Source of the DNA: Anabaenopsis elenkinii CCIBt3563
Lineage (GTDB): Bacteria; Cyanobacteriota; Cyanobacteriia; Cyanobacteriales; Nostocaceae
Direction of reading: 5' to 3'
Assembly (NCBI RefSeq): GCF_015245355.1
Contig: NZ_CP063311.1
Span: 2,007,217-2,071,216, forward strand
Length of the DNA: 64,000 nt
A program made the position numbers and the translations under genes. The number at the start of each line of letters is the position of its first letter. Position 1 is the stretch's first letter. Positions 35,501 through 43,103 of this stretch are shown here, piece by piece. The notes beneath the pieces were generated by a model. The model had not been told where the DNA came from. It worked only from the letters and a program-made list of their open reading frames with translations, and did not search any database.

Positions 35501-36886
35501 AGCAGTATTTGTTAACCATGTATTGACAACATTCGCTTCTAAAAAACCTGCATCTTCCTGGTTAACGGAGTTTTGATTACCCTTTCTGACTGCACGAATA
35601 ACCGGGTTATGTATTAATCTACTCAGAGCATTATCTACAGCTAAATTAGCTTGAGAAGCAACTAAAGTCCGTCCTCCTCTCAAAGCAACTTGATAACAAA
35701 TTTCGGCAATTACAGTGGTTTTACCTGTTCCTGGTGGTCCTTGAATTAATGCAAATTCAGGTGCAGATAGAACTGTTTCTACTGCGGATATCTGACTTGG
35801 ATTTGCTGTTTTTAGTAATAAATCTTCCGATTTTAAATTAATTATTTTTGCTGGTGTTTTAGCTTCTGCAACGTTAAATAAAAATTGTCCTAAATCCGGA
35901 TTTTCTGCTTCTCCCTTTTTTACTTTATTTATGGCTTCGCGCTTTCTGTTTATTTGTACTCTATCACCAAATGCCTGAAAAGATAAATATCCTGTATTAG
36001 GTAGTTGATATTCATTATTATCTAGTAAATGCAATATTTCTGATTCTAAATGGATACGAATTAGACATTGTTGTTGATTAATGGTTTCAATAATTCCTAG
36101 TTCTCTACCTTCTGTATATATTTGATTTCTTTTGTTTTTGGCTTCTAGGTTCAATTCTTCTAATTCTTCCGCTTCATTTTCTGTCACTAAATATATTCTG
36201 TTACTGACAGAATTAACTGCTCTTTGCCAAAATTCCTGAACAGTTATTCTATTTTCTTGTGAACTATCAACACTCGCTTGATCTGCTACAATTTCAAAAC
36301 TGATATTTCTTGATGCAGTACCATAATTGTGTCTGACAAATGGCACAAAAAATTGCTTTGATATAGCAATACGTTCTTCAATTTCTAAAAATGCTTCCCA
36401 TGCTTGTAACTGTTCTTCTGTGGGTATAGCAGGGAGTGGTAAATTGGTGGTAATTTTTTGCCAAGTTGCAAAAGGTATTCCCCTAGAATACTGAGAGTTA
36501 ACAAGTTTGATGTAACAGGGAAATGTAAAGTTGGGTTGGTACTCCAGAACTGGTAATAACCGGATTGATGTAATACTTAATGTATATTCACCACGATCCT
36601 TGACTATAAACCGTAAGCTTAGGGTTTTGTTTTTTAACTTTAGTATTGGTGGTAGGGGAGACTCTGGTGTATCTGCTAATATTAATTCCCAGATTTCTTC
36701 TTTAGGTTCTTTTCCCGCTTTCAAACGTTTGACGTAAAATAGCTGTGCAGTTTGTCCGGCAATAGTTTCTAGTAAACTGTTAGCACGTTGATAAATGCCG
36801 GTTTCTGATCTAACATTACCTTCTATATCTGTCAGGAATCTGCTAGCAGTTTTGGTATTTATGAACTTATAACGCCACTCTTCCAT
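32492..36886 (-). CDS. Upf1-like SF1 helicase with long helical insertion (Mokosh-like)
   Basis: This 1464-aa superfamily-1B helicase (COG1112/AAA_11-AAA_12 type) has an unrecognised N-terminal region (1-360), then Walker A IQGPPGTGKTTV (about 381-392) and motif Ia SQANLAVDN. Residues about 440-1160 are a Gln/Glu/Lys/Asn-rich helical, coiled-coil-like insertion. The second half follows: DVVIIDEVSK (Walker B, Glu1176), GDHRQLPP, NIQYRMHP, GTVDRFQGME and RINVAFSRA. All helicase motifs are intact. There is no kinase domain, unlike Mokosh type I MkoA. The gene is far more AT-rich than its flanks. No good ribosome-binding site precedes the ATG. A role in phage defence is inferred from architecture and its PLD-domain partner. 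Confidence 0.85.
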   Translation of the reverse strand: MEEWRYKFINTKTASRFLTDIEGNVRSETGIYQRANSLLETIAGQTAQLFYVKRLKAGKEPKEEIWELILADTPESPLPPILKLKNKTLSLRFIVKDRGEYTLSITSIRLLPVLEYQPNFTFPCYIKLVNSQYSRGIPFATWQKITTNLPLPAIPTEEQLQAWEAFLEIEERIAISKQFFVPFVRHNYGTASRNISFEIVADQASVDSSQENRITVQEFWQRAVNSVSNRIYLVTENEAEELEELNLEAKNKRNQIYTEGRELGIIETINQQQCLIRIHLESEILHLLDNNEYQLPNTGYLSFQAFGDRVQINRKREAINKVKKGEAENPDLGQFLFNVAEAKTPAKIINLKSEDLLLKTANPSQISAVETVLSAPEFALIQGPPGTGKTTVIAEICYQVALRGGRTLVASQANLAVDNALSRLIHNPVIRAVRKGNQNSVNQEDAGFLEANVVNTWLTNTANSCEQKLLQKQRKVNILQKISRNETLFTRYVQFEAEFTDKTQQLQLRKDSLEQHYRRLQENYTLDKENQQELQIALDKLSVLKQPDINWFDFGINQILIELKDHYIKHQEIDKLQKNIRFLTEHLQIVPPQRELLAQAGWLEKNAPLALQQVKTTLSLSRQLAELMGNIDEQQQRLQAHKNSLANAENSHQNNIKNKNQISAEIDQLNNRQLKISLALNELQKWFSVTGYELQELVTSNIENSCLLSEDFIKLPPYLLAITYNANCSYPWISFIEDFRTKINYKIQEDIFISSTKEKLQKLYKLLNSINLTLKIQTFDDSNYLYSLYRFETPEILDDLYELTVFCQKILTNHNNWWIKIKTFSESIIKIITTNWRDRYFNYYKIVALFDTKYILKAVGSQALIIGKTISQPNYLNINDSIIIFIQEMKTSISEWLDLKKQETQQEINCKQAKFYELQQSLIQQQENISLKQQQLQIFRSELEQNNNLFSARWQQVINLSHLPREINNFTHQNPTQPFAVIQHTKEFIKVINNCETIYSKIGDVIPSLSPLTIVNDIEKELQSKLHQTQQRIADTSQIIEQCQNSIVSINTTIEGYNQQLQPHRNWWKQEWINIPETIKPQINNPDIFNLEFLRIMQNQFQTWKKENEEYQTYLTKYETLISDYVVRLRNHSPQDRKELQNLYLDNANVIGITCGQSASKRFLDWKSFDVVIIDEVSKCTPPEILIPALKAKKLVLVGDHRQLPPMLNNETLEELAVALNTTEEELGYLRESLFKQQFEAAPDNIKIMLNIQYRMHPQIMSVINQFYDYQLQCGLVNPDQQRAHYVAGEEIQDQHHIIWWKTPTTSQYRETREGTSFYNQGEVNHILEICKQINAAWLPKMQSGTGKKEVGIITFYGRQLKLIENHIHPRHYPALNIRTGTVDRFQGMERQIIIVSLVRNNANNDIGFAKKPERINVAFSRAQELLIIVGCESLFTSVSGKSGTIYANVSNAIKFHEGLLDVF

Positions 36887-37128
36887 TTGCAGTCACCAGG
36901 TATGCAATTTAACATTGTATTCTATATAACTTTTTCTGTCAATCAAATAGTTAAGCACTAGGATTTTGCGGGTATGATGTTGACACAAATAGGGCATCTT
37001 TCAAGAAACACAAACTTCCAGTTACCCCAAGCTCCGTTTTAGACGATGTTTGAAAAGTCGGGCAGATTGTAAAAAAGCTCTCTGGGTATAAGCTGTGAAT
37101 AGATAATAAACAGCACCGAGAGGGCGAC

Positions 37129-37449
37129 ATGAGTAAAGTTTACTCTAGCAACCTGACCTGTGATCAATATGAATTGATTAGTGACCTAGTTCCAGAGGCC
37201 AAACCAAGTGGACGCAAGGGTGAAGTTGATATGTGGTCAGTCCTGAATGGGATTTTCTATATTTTGGTAGAAGGAGTGAGATGGCGAGGGCTACCGGGAG
37301 ACTTTTCACCCTGGCAGACAGTGTACACATATTTCCGTAATTGGCGCCAAGATGGGACTTGGCTGTTAATCCATGACAGTCTCAGGGAGTGGGTGCGGAT
37401 AGAACAGGAACGACACAAGAATCCAATTGCTATACTGCTTAATGACTGA
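37129..37449 (+). pseudogene. Truncated IS5-family transposase (N-terminal half)
   Basis: The 106-aa frame matches the conserved N-terminus of small IS5/IS4-type transposases (DUF4096-like): LTCDQYELISDLVPEAKPSG, then WSVLNGIFYILVEGVRWRGL and WQTVYTYFRNWRQDGTW. It ends abruptly after HKNPIA, where an intact copy would continue into the DDE catalytic orf. No second orf follows. It is a remnant that marks the radC-side border of the accessory island. Confidence 0.75.
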
Positions 37450-37856
37450 TTAATGACTGATATAGGTGCAGCACCAACAGTAGACACGAAATAACTGTTT
37501 GTCCAAAGCTTTGGTAGTCGAGATTTTAGCCAAGGAAACTCTTGTCTAATGTGAAGCTTTAATAAAAATTAATATTCACTGTGGCTAAAGCCAGGGACTC
37601 GCTCCACTGCGACTGAAGTCGCTATCGATTATCCCCATGTCTAAAGCCATTGGCTCAGGTCTCGTCTTATGGTCAGGGTCAGTGGGGGCTACACCCATTT
37701 TTTCTGGGACAGGTAGCCCCCACATTGCTTTATGGGGTATTTTAGTTATTTGGCGAAGATTTTCTGTTAAAGTTTTTTACCTAGTTAGAATTTATGAACC
37801 AAAAAAGGGATAAATAAGAATAGTTTTATCTAAGTGATTCTCCCCTTAGTTCTTCT
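37450..37856. other. Intergenic region between the IS5 remnant and radC
   Basis: About 400 bp without a gene. It contains several hairpin-forming stretches, for example gcgactgaagtcgc near 37608, and the long perfect stem at 37682-37723. The radC promoter must lie in the last 130 bp. No tRNA was found. Confidence 0.4.
37682..37723. terminator. Long GC-rich hairpin upstream of radC
   Basis: A perfect 11-bp stem (gtgggggctac 37682-37692, gtagcccccac 37713-37723) with a 20-nt loop lies 134 bp before radC. It is strikingly GC-rich for this region. The T-poor flanks make a simple terminator less likely; a small RNA stem or repeat unit is possible. Confidence 0.45.
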
Positions 37857-38588
37857 ATGACTTATTGTCTCAGAATTGCTGATATTCCCACTAATGAGCG
37901 TCCACGGGAGCGTTTAATTAGCCACGGTGCCAAAACTTTGGCTACAGCTGAGTTAATTGCAATTCTTTTAGGTACTGGTCAAGGACCGGGAAAACTTTCC
38001 GCGGTGGGCTTAGGACAATATATACTCCAAGAACTCAGTAAACACCAACGGGACCCCCTAGCAGTCCTGCGAGAGATTAACCCAGCAGAACTGATGCAAA
38101 TTCCTGGTATTGGGCCAGCCAAAGCCACCACTATCTTAGCGGCAATTGAATTGGGTAAACGTACCTTTCAGTTTCGTCCCTCAGACAGTACACCCATTGA
38201 TAACCCCGTTGTAGCTGCGGCTGCACTCAGTCAGGATTTGATGTGGGAAACACAAGAACGTTTTGCAGTCTTGCTGTTAGATGTGAAAAATCGGTTATTG
38301 GGAACCCAAGTAATTACTATTGGTACTGCTACGGAAACCTTAGCATCCCCGCGGGAAATTTTTCGAGAAGTCATTCGTCAAGGTGCAACGCGAGCGATTA
38401 TTGCTCATAATCATCCATCAGGTAATCTGGAACCTAGCCCAGAAGACATAGAATTAACTCGTCAATTATTAGTAGGGGCCCAGCTTTTAGGAATTCCATT
38501 ATTAGATCACTTAATTTTAGGTAAAGGTGGTCACCAAAGTTTACGTGAGATTACTAGTTTATGGAATGAATACCCCCAAGGTGATTAA
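37857..38588 (+). CDS. radC: RadC-family JAMM/MPN-domain protein
   Basis: This 243-aa protein has an N-terminal helix-hairpin-helix-like segment ([20 protein letters not shown]) and a C-terminal MPN domain. The zinc motif is [18 protein letters not shown], and an upstream Glu lies in [10 protein letters not shown]. Despite the name, its role in DNA repair is not firmly established; related proteins occur on mobile elements. It borders the accessory island. Confidence 0.92.
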   Translation: MTYCLRIADIPTNERPRERLISHGAKTLATAELIAILLGTGQGPGKLSAVGLGQYILQELSKHQRDPLAVLREINPAELMQIPGIGPAKATTILAAIELGKRTFQFRPSDSTPIDNPVVAAAALSQDLMWETQERFAVLLLDVKNRLLGTQVITIGTATETLASPREIFREVIRQGATRAIIAHNHPSGNLEPSPEDIELTRQLLVGAQLLGIPLLDHLILGKGGHQSLREITSLWNEYPQGD

Positions 38589-38597
38589 GAAGAAATT

Positions 38598-38620
38598 GGA
38601 GTGACGGTTATTGCCACTCC
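38598..38620. terminator. Small hairpin between radC and the EF-G-like gene
   Basis: A 6-bp stem, ggagtg (38598-38603) with cactcc (38615-38620), lies between the stops of two convergent genes. Position favours a weak bidirectional terminator, although the stem is short and no T-run follows. Confidence 0.35.
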
Positions 38621-38650
38621 TGGATTGTCTGATCAAGAACGTTAAAGCTG

Positions 38651-40696
38651 TTATTTACCGTTGCGGTTGCTACTATTATCATTCCTTAGTAGCACACGTT
38701 CAGCGAGTTTTTCTGGTACTTCCTGGAGATGGTCGTATTCCCAATGGAAAAAACCAACGCCCAAAGTGAGCGATCGCAGCTCTATAATAAAGTCTTGCAT
38801 CTCTGCTTGGGGCAAGTAAGCAGATACATGATCCCAGTTTTGCCAATCATCTTTGCCCTCATATCCTAAAATCTGCCCTCTTCTACCACTCAATAATTGC
38901 AGCACCTTAGAGGTAAATTCACTCGGCGTTGTCACCCGCACCCTGAGAATCGGTTCTAGAAGGGTCGGTTGAGCCAGGGATACCCCCGTTTGCATTGCCA
39001 ATCTTGCAGCCTGCTTAAAAGCTTGTTCAGAACTATCAACGCTGTGATAAGAACCACTAGTTAGGGTGACAGCCACATCTACCATGGGAAAACCCAAAGG
39101 ACCATGTGTCAAAAACTCCCGCACTCCCATTTCTACACCGGGGATATACTGTTTAGGAACCACACCACCAACAATAGTTTCATCGAAGTTAAAACCTTCT
39201 CCCCGTGGTAGGGGTTTAATATCGAGAAAAACATCACCAAATTGGCCATGACCACCACTTTGATGCTTGTAGCGTCCATGAACCGCAGCCACAGTTTTAC
39301 TGATGGTTTCTTTATATGGTACTTGCGGCTGATGAGTTGTCATCGGTAAGTGGTACTTACGGCGCAATCTGTCCAGGGCGACTTGTAAATGAATTTCACC
39401 TTGACCCCAGAGAATGACCTCGTGAGTGTCCCCGTGTTGCTCCCAAGCCAAGGAAGGATCTTCTTCTAACAACTTGGTCAGAGAACTGCTGAGTTTGACT
39501 TCATCATTACGTCTTTCGGGTGTAATTGCCAAAGCATAGACTGGCTTTAACTGTTCTGCTTGGGGTAATTCCTTCACAGGGGTTTGTGTAGAAATTGTCT
39601 CTCCTGTGTTGATACCCTCTAAACGGCTCAAAGCCACAATTTCACCAGCGCCAACGTGATTAACTAAATGCTGTTGTTGTCCCATGAGGCGGTAAATTCC
39701 CCCACTCCGTACACCATTTAGGACAATACCTTCAGTTAATTCACCTCGCCACACACGCACGAGGGAAAGTTTCCCACCTTGGGGCGTATAGTAGGTTTTT
39801 AATATCTGGGCTAAAGTTTGGTTACCTTTGACATTTTTTAAACGACGTTCTGCTGTGGTTTCTGGTTCTGGTGCTTCTCGTTGCAGTGCTTCTAACAGAG
39901 GTCTGACACCATAATCTTTTTCTGCTACACCAAAGAACACGGGAACTACTAAATCCGCCCCTAATTCTAGTTTTAAGTCTTGGAGAATTTCTTCTTGGGG
40001 TGGTTCAATGTCTTCTAAAAGTTCTTCTAGTAGGTGGTCGTCAAAATTTGCTAAAGTTTCGAGCATTTCAGCTCGGGCCATTTGTTCTTCTGCTTTTAAA
40101 TTTTCCGGAAAAGGAATCAAATCAGCAGGTGCGCCGGGGTGATATTGATATGCTTGTTCACTCACCATGTCAATAAATCCGGTGAGTTGTTCCCCTTGCA
40201 TGATGGGGTATTGGTGCGCTACCAGAGGACGACTAGAAACTGCTTTGAGGGCGTGTAATGTTTCTAAAACGTGAATATTTGCCCGATCCATTTTATTCAC
40301 AAACACTAGATGGGGAATTTCCCAATCATCCAGGAATTTAAATAAGGGCGCTAAGGTCAGGACGCGTTCGGCGACGGGTTCACAAACTACAATTGCTGCG
40401 TCAACTCCTATTAAAGCATTGTAGGTTTCTTGGGCAAATTCTATCGAACCGGGACAGTCAATAAAGGTAAAACGAGTGTCTTTAAACTCTGTACTAGCGG
40501 CGGTTACTTCTACACTCATATGGCGATCGCGAGATTCTGGCGCACTATCCCCCACAGTGTTACCATCCTTAACATTACCTGGCCGCGAAATTGCCCCACT
40601 AACAAATAATAAGCTTTCTAGTAATGTGGTTTTTCCACTTAAGTAAGGGCCAACAATTGCAACGTTCCGCGAACCCGATTTTACTTTTTCGTTCAT
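38651..40696 (-). CDS. Elongation-factor-G-like GTPase
   Basis: From the ATG at 40696 (agagagg 5 bases upstream) this is a 681-aa EF-G paralogue. G1 is GPYLSGKTTL, G3 is DCPGS and G4 is NKMD; the later domains II-V follow, including GEIHLQVALDRL and VGGVVPKQYIPGVE. In G3 the catalytic His of DxPGH is replaced by Ser, as in FusA2-type EF-G-like proteins, so GTPase behaviour probably differs from translocase EF-G. Its cellular role is unknown. A longer frame from 40732 has no ribosome-binding site. Confidence 0.88.
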   Translation of the reverse strand: MNEKVKSGSRNVAIVGPYLSGKTTLLESLLFVSGAISRPGNVKDGNTVGDSAPESRDRHMSVEVTAASTEFKDTRFTFIDCPGSIEFAQETYNALIGVDAAIVVCEPVAERVLTLAPLFKFLDDWEIPHLVFVNKMDRANIHVLETLHALKAVSSRPLVAHQYPIMQGEQLTGFIDMVSEQAYQYHPGAPADLIPFPENLKAEEQMARAEMLETLANFDDHLLEELLEDIEPPQEEILQDLKLELGADLVVPVFFGVAEKDYGVRPLLEALQREAPEPETTAERRLKNVKGNQTLAQILKTYYTPQGGKLSLVRVWRGELTEGIVLNGVRSGGIYRLMGQQQHLVNHVGAGEIVALSRLEGINTGETISTQTPVKELPQAEQLKPVYALAITPERRNDEVKLSSSLTKLLEEDPSLAWEQHGDTHEVILWGQGEIHLQVALDRLRRKYHLPMTTHQPQVPYKETISKTVAAVHGRYKHQSGGHGQFGDVFLDIKPLPRGEGFNFDETIVGGVVPKQYIPGVEMGVREFLTHGPLGFPMVDVAVTLTSGSYHSVDSSEQAFKQAARLAMQTGVSLAQPTLLEPILRVRVTTPSEFTSKVLQLLSGRRGQILGYEGKDDWQNWDHVSAYLPQAEMQDFIIELRSLTLGVGFFHWEYDHLQEVPEKLAERVLLRNDNSSNRNGK

Positions 40697-40886
40697 AAAA
40701 CCTCTCTTGCGGTAAGTCAATCTTACCCGCATGATTCTTGTTCAGGAATATCAAATACTTTTCTGCCAGAAAAATAATTCTTTCCTTAACTTGTCATTAT
40801 CCTGCCTTTAACCACAATTGCAAAAAATTGTATTTTATCGTAAGATGTACCGTAAATTATCCTAACTTAAAAATAAGTTTAATTTA

Positions 40887-40987
40887 TAGCAGGGGGCAGG
40901 GGGCAGGGGGCAGGGGGAAGCCTTGAAACGCTTCAAGTTCAATGGTTTTATCTTCTGTTTATGTCCTAACCACCTTGGCGGTTGCTA
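40887..40987. mobile_element. Putative MITE related to the adjacent IS630 element
   Basis: The right end, ccttggcggttgcta (40973-40987), is identical to the inverted repeat of the IS630-like element at 41394-43509. The similarity continues inward (tcctaacc). The left end begins tagca, and TA dinucleotides flank both ends (40885-40886, 40988-40989), as expected for IS630-type insertion. The interior has no ORF. I infer a non-autonomous relic; the left end is only a 5-bp match, so the boundary there is weak. Confidence 0.45.
40889..40916. repeat. Heptanucleotide tandem repeat (gcagggg)4
   Basis: Four exact copies of gcagggg stand in tandem. This matches the short tandemly repeated repetitive (STRR) sequences known from heterocystous cyanobacteria. 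Confidence 0.85.
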
Positions 40988-41154
40988 TATAAGATTAAAG
41001 ATTTGTAAAGTATTTAGCACTGCCAAACCTTTTTATAACATTTATTTAGGGTGTGAACTTCTTTTAGGCGTATCTTTTTCTACCCTTCTGGAGAGATGAA
41101 TCACTCCTTGAGCATGAGTAAAAATCAAATAGTCACCTCAAGGAGAATAAATAT

Positions 41155-41415
41155 ATGACTACAGGTAACGGTCAATCTCAACAACCAATTAGCAACCTAG
41201 AGTATGACTTCCTCACCGTGCTGCATAATAAAGCTGAAGCAGTAAAGGCCTATGATTGCTATATCAAAGATGCACAGGAAATGAACTCTCAGCCCTGTGT
41301 AGAATTATTTCAAAAATTGCGGCAGTCAGAAATAGAACAAGCCCAAGAAGTGCGCCACCATTTGCAACAAGTGATGCAGCATGGCAAGATGTATAGCAAC
41401 CGCCAAGGAGGTTAG
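41155..41415 (+). CDS. Small ferritin-like/helical conserved protein with IS-altered C-terminus
   Basis: This 86-aa soluble protein is mostly helical (DFLTVLHNKAEAVKAYDCYI, then LFQKLRQSEIEQAQEVRHHL), with Glu/His spacing reminiscent of rubrerythrin-like or ferritin-like helices; no metal site can be proved. A good ribosome-binding site (aaggag) precedes the ATG. The last seven residues, YSNRQGG, and the stop are encoded by the end of an IS630 element inserted into the original TAA stop. Without the IS, the protein would end ...QHGKM. Confidence 0.7.
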   Translation: MTTGNGQSQQPISNLEYDFLTVLHNKAEAVKAYDCYIKDAQEMNSQPCVELFQKLRQSEIEQAQEVRHHLQQVMQHGKMYSNRQGG

Positions 41416-41685
41416 GACGCAAAAAGCAAGACATCCTCAATGGCATCTCGTAAAGAATCAAACCGCTCAAGTTTTTTGCGGATTCGACTTTTTAACCAAG
41501 ACCAACATTTTTCAATCTGATTCAGGTCTGGAGAATAAGGTGGTAGGTACAGCACTTCACACCCTGCGTACTGAATCAGTTGTTGAATGCGCCCACCTTT
41601 ATGAAATGTGGCATTATCCATCACCACAACCTGTCCTGGTTTGAGTGTGGGAAGCAAACAAGCTTCAAGCCAAGTCTCAAATACT
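41412..41685 (-). pseudogene. IS630 transposase orfB, C-terminal part
   Basis: This is the distal half of the DDE_3 catalytic domain: VVVMDNATFHKGG carries the second catalytic Asp and YLPPYSPDLNQIEKCWSWLK the final Glu. It joins exactly, across the inner IS, to the proximal half ending at 42829: the sequence ACNRIV continues into FETWLEACLLP once one copy of the 3-bp duplication is removed. It is broken only by the insertion. Confidence 0.85.
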
Positions 41686-42828
41686 ATAGGAGTTACGCAT
41701 TGACAGAATAACAAAATAGTGAATTGATAAATATAGGTCGTCTACTTGCTAGGTATCAGACAATTAGAAAAATCACGAAACCATCCACAGCGCAATGCAA
41801 TCTAGACCTATACACCTTATTTTTACTGTCAGAGCCAAAGTTTGGGGGGTGCAGTAGGTTAGCAGAGATATTAGGAGACGTTTCACATGATAGTGTGAAT
41901 CGCTTTTTATTGAGAGAGCGATATGAACCGAAAGATTTATTCAACATTATAGAAAAAGTTATTAACTTGGTAGGAGGAATACTAAGTGTAGATGATACAG
42001 TGATAGAAAAGATTTACAGCGACCCCAAAAATGCTGAATTAATCGGTTATTTTTGGTCAGGTAAAGCCCATAAAACAATTATTGGCTTAAATTTAATCAC
42101 TCTATATTACAGTGATATTCATGGTAATTCAGTGCCAATAAATTACAGAATATATGATAAAAAGGAGGGAAAAACAAAAAACGATTATTTTAGAGAAATG
42201 GTAAGTGAAATAATAAGCTGGGGAGTCAAACCCAGAATTGTAACAGGTGATAGTTGGTATTCAGGAGTAGAAAATTTGAAATTCCTAAAAAACCAGAAAT
42301 TGGGTTTTCTCTTCGGAATTGAAAAAAATAGAACTGTTTCAAATGAGCCACACAAGTATTGTCAAGTAAGCACTCTGGCTATTCCCGAAGAAGGATTAAG
42401 GACTCATCTGAAAGAATTTGGATTTATAAAGTTGTTGAGGAAAGACTTTAAAAAAGAAGACTCTAGACACTATATTTTGTATCTTCCAGATGAGGAAAGA
42501 ATCGAGGATATAACTAGAAATGAATTTATGACAATTCATGATACTCATTGGGGAATTGAAACCTTTCATCGAGCCATAAAACAAGTATGTGGAATTTGTC
42601 GGTTCATGGTTAGGGATACTCATGCAATTAAGACTCACATCTTTTGTTCACTTCAAGCTTTTGTTAAGTTGGAGTTTATGCGCTCTGAAAAAATAATTAG
42701 CAATTGGTATGAAATACAACGGAATCTGTTTACTTTAGTTGTACGTGAGCATATTTTTGCTAATCTTAATAGCGATCGCATGATCTAGATATCATAGATC
42801 ATATTTTTTGTCAATGCGTAAGTCCTAT
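41686..42828 (+). mobile_element. Intact insertion sequence nested in the IS630 element
   Basis: The 1143-bp element has 20-bp terminal inverted repeats differing at one base (ataggagttacgcattgaca at 41686-41705; its partner at 42809-42828) and a 3-bp target duplication act (41683-41685, 42829-42831). It carries one plus-strand transposase gene. Near-perfect ends, an exact duplication and an uninterrupted gene point to a recent insertion. Confidence 0.88.
41724..42788 (+). CDS. DDE transposase of the nested IS (IS4-superfamily-like)
   Basis: This 354-aa transposase has the first catalytic Asp in SVDDTVIEKI, the second in IVTGDSWYSGVENL, and a Glu in the Y-R-E-like block THWGIETFHRAIKQ. These are the D-D-E signatures of the IS4/IS701-type superfamily. 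The first in-frame start is TTG at 41724. The frame is complete and ends 40 bp before the right inverted repeat. The exact IS family would need a database match. Confidence 0.85.
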   Translation: MINIGRLLARYQTIRKITKPSTAQCNLDLYTLFLLSEPKFGGCSRLAEILGDVSHDSVNRFLLRERYEPKDLFNIIEKVINLVGGILSVDDTVIEKIYSDPKNAELIGYFWSGKAHKTIIGLNLITLYYSDIHGNSVPINYRIYDKKEGKTKNDYFREMVSEIISWGVKPRIVTGDSWYSGVENLKFLKNQKLGFLFGIEKNRTVSNEPHKYCQVSTLAIPEEGLRTHLKEFGFIKLLRKDFKKEDSRHYILYLPDEERIEDITRNEFMTIHDTHWGIETFHRAIKQVCGICRFMVRDTHAIKTHIFCSLQAFVKLEFMRSEKIISNWYEIQRNLFTLVVREHIFANLNSDRMI

Positions 42829-42831
42829 ACT

Positions 42832-43103
42832 ATTCGATTACACGCACCCTCAACAGTGAAAGGAGCTATCAGCTTATGGTTACACAGCGCGGCAATTATG
42901 TTCACCCGACCTTCACGACGACCTGATTTAAGTGCATGGAAGCGCTGTCCTTTTGAGTTCCAACCGTAATCATACTGGTCTCGGTTGTCCATTCCTGACT
43001 CATCGAGGTATACAATCTTCTCCACAGGTAACTCAGACAACTGCGTTACGAAAGCCTGTCGTTTGACCTCATCGCGCTCACGGTAGCCATAAGTCTTTTT
43101 TTT
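42832..43103 (-). pseudogene. IS630 transposase orfB, N-terminal part
   Basis: This is the proximal half of the catalytic domain, with the first Asp in EKIVYLDESGMDNRDQYDYG. Its frame is entered by a -1 shift from orfA at the A8 run (43096-43103 on the minus strand); after that shift it reads KKTYGYRERDEVKRQAFVTQ. It is cut at 42831 by the nested IS. Confidence 0.8.

Larger units (their letters stand above)
40733..41154. other. Intergenic region with tandem repeat and IS-end-like sequence
   Basis: About 420 bp between the EF-G-like gene and a small divergent gene. It holds a putative 101-bp MITE (40887-40987) with a 7-bp tandem repeat. A ribosome-binding site (aaggag) lies at about 41139, just before the next gene. 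No ORF of note. Confidence 0.5.

Noticed and set aside
40889-40916. CRISPR array
   Set aside because: The tandem repeat has a 7-bp unit without spacers. No CRISPR-like repeats or cas genes occur in the window.
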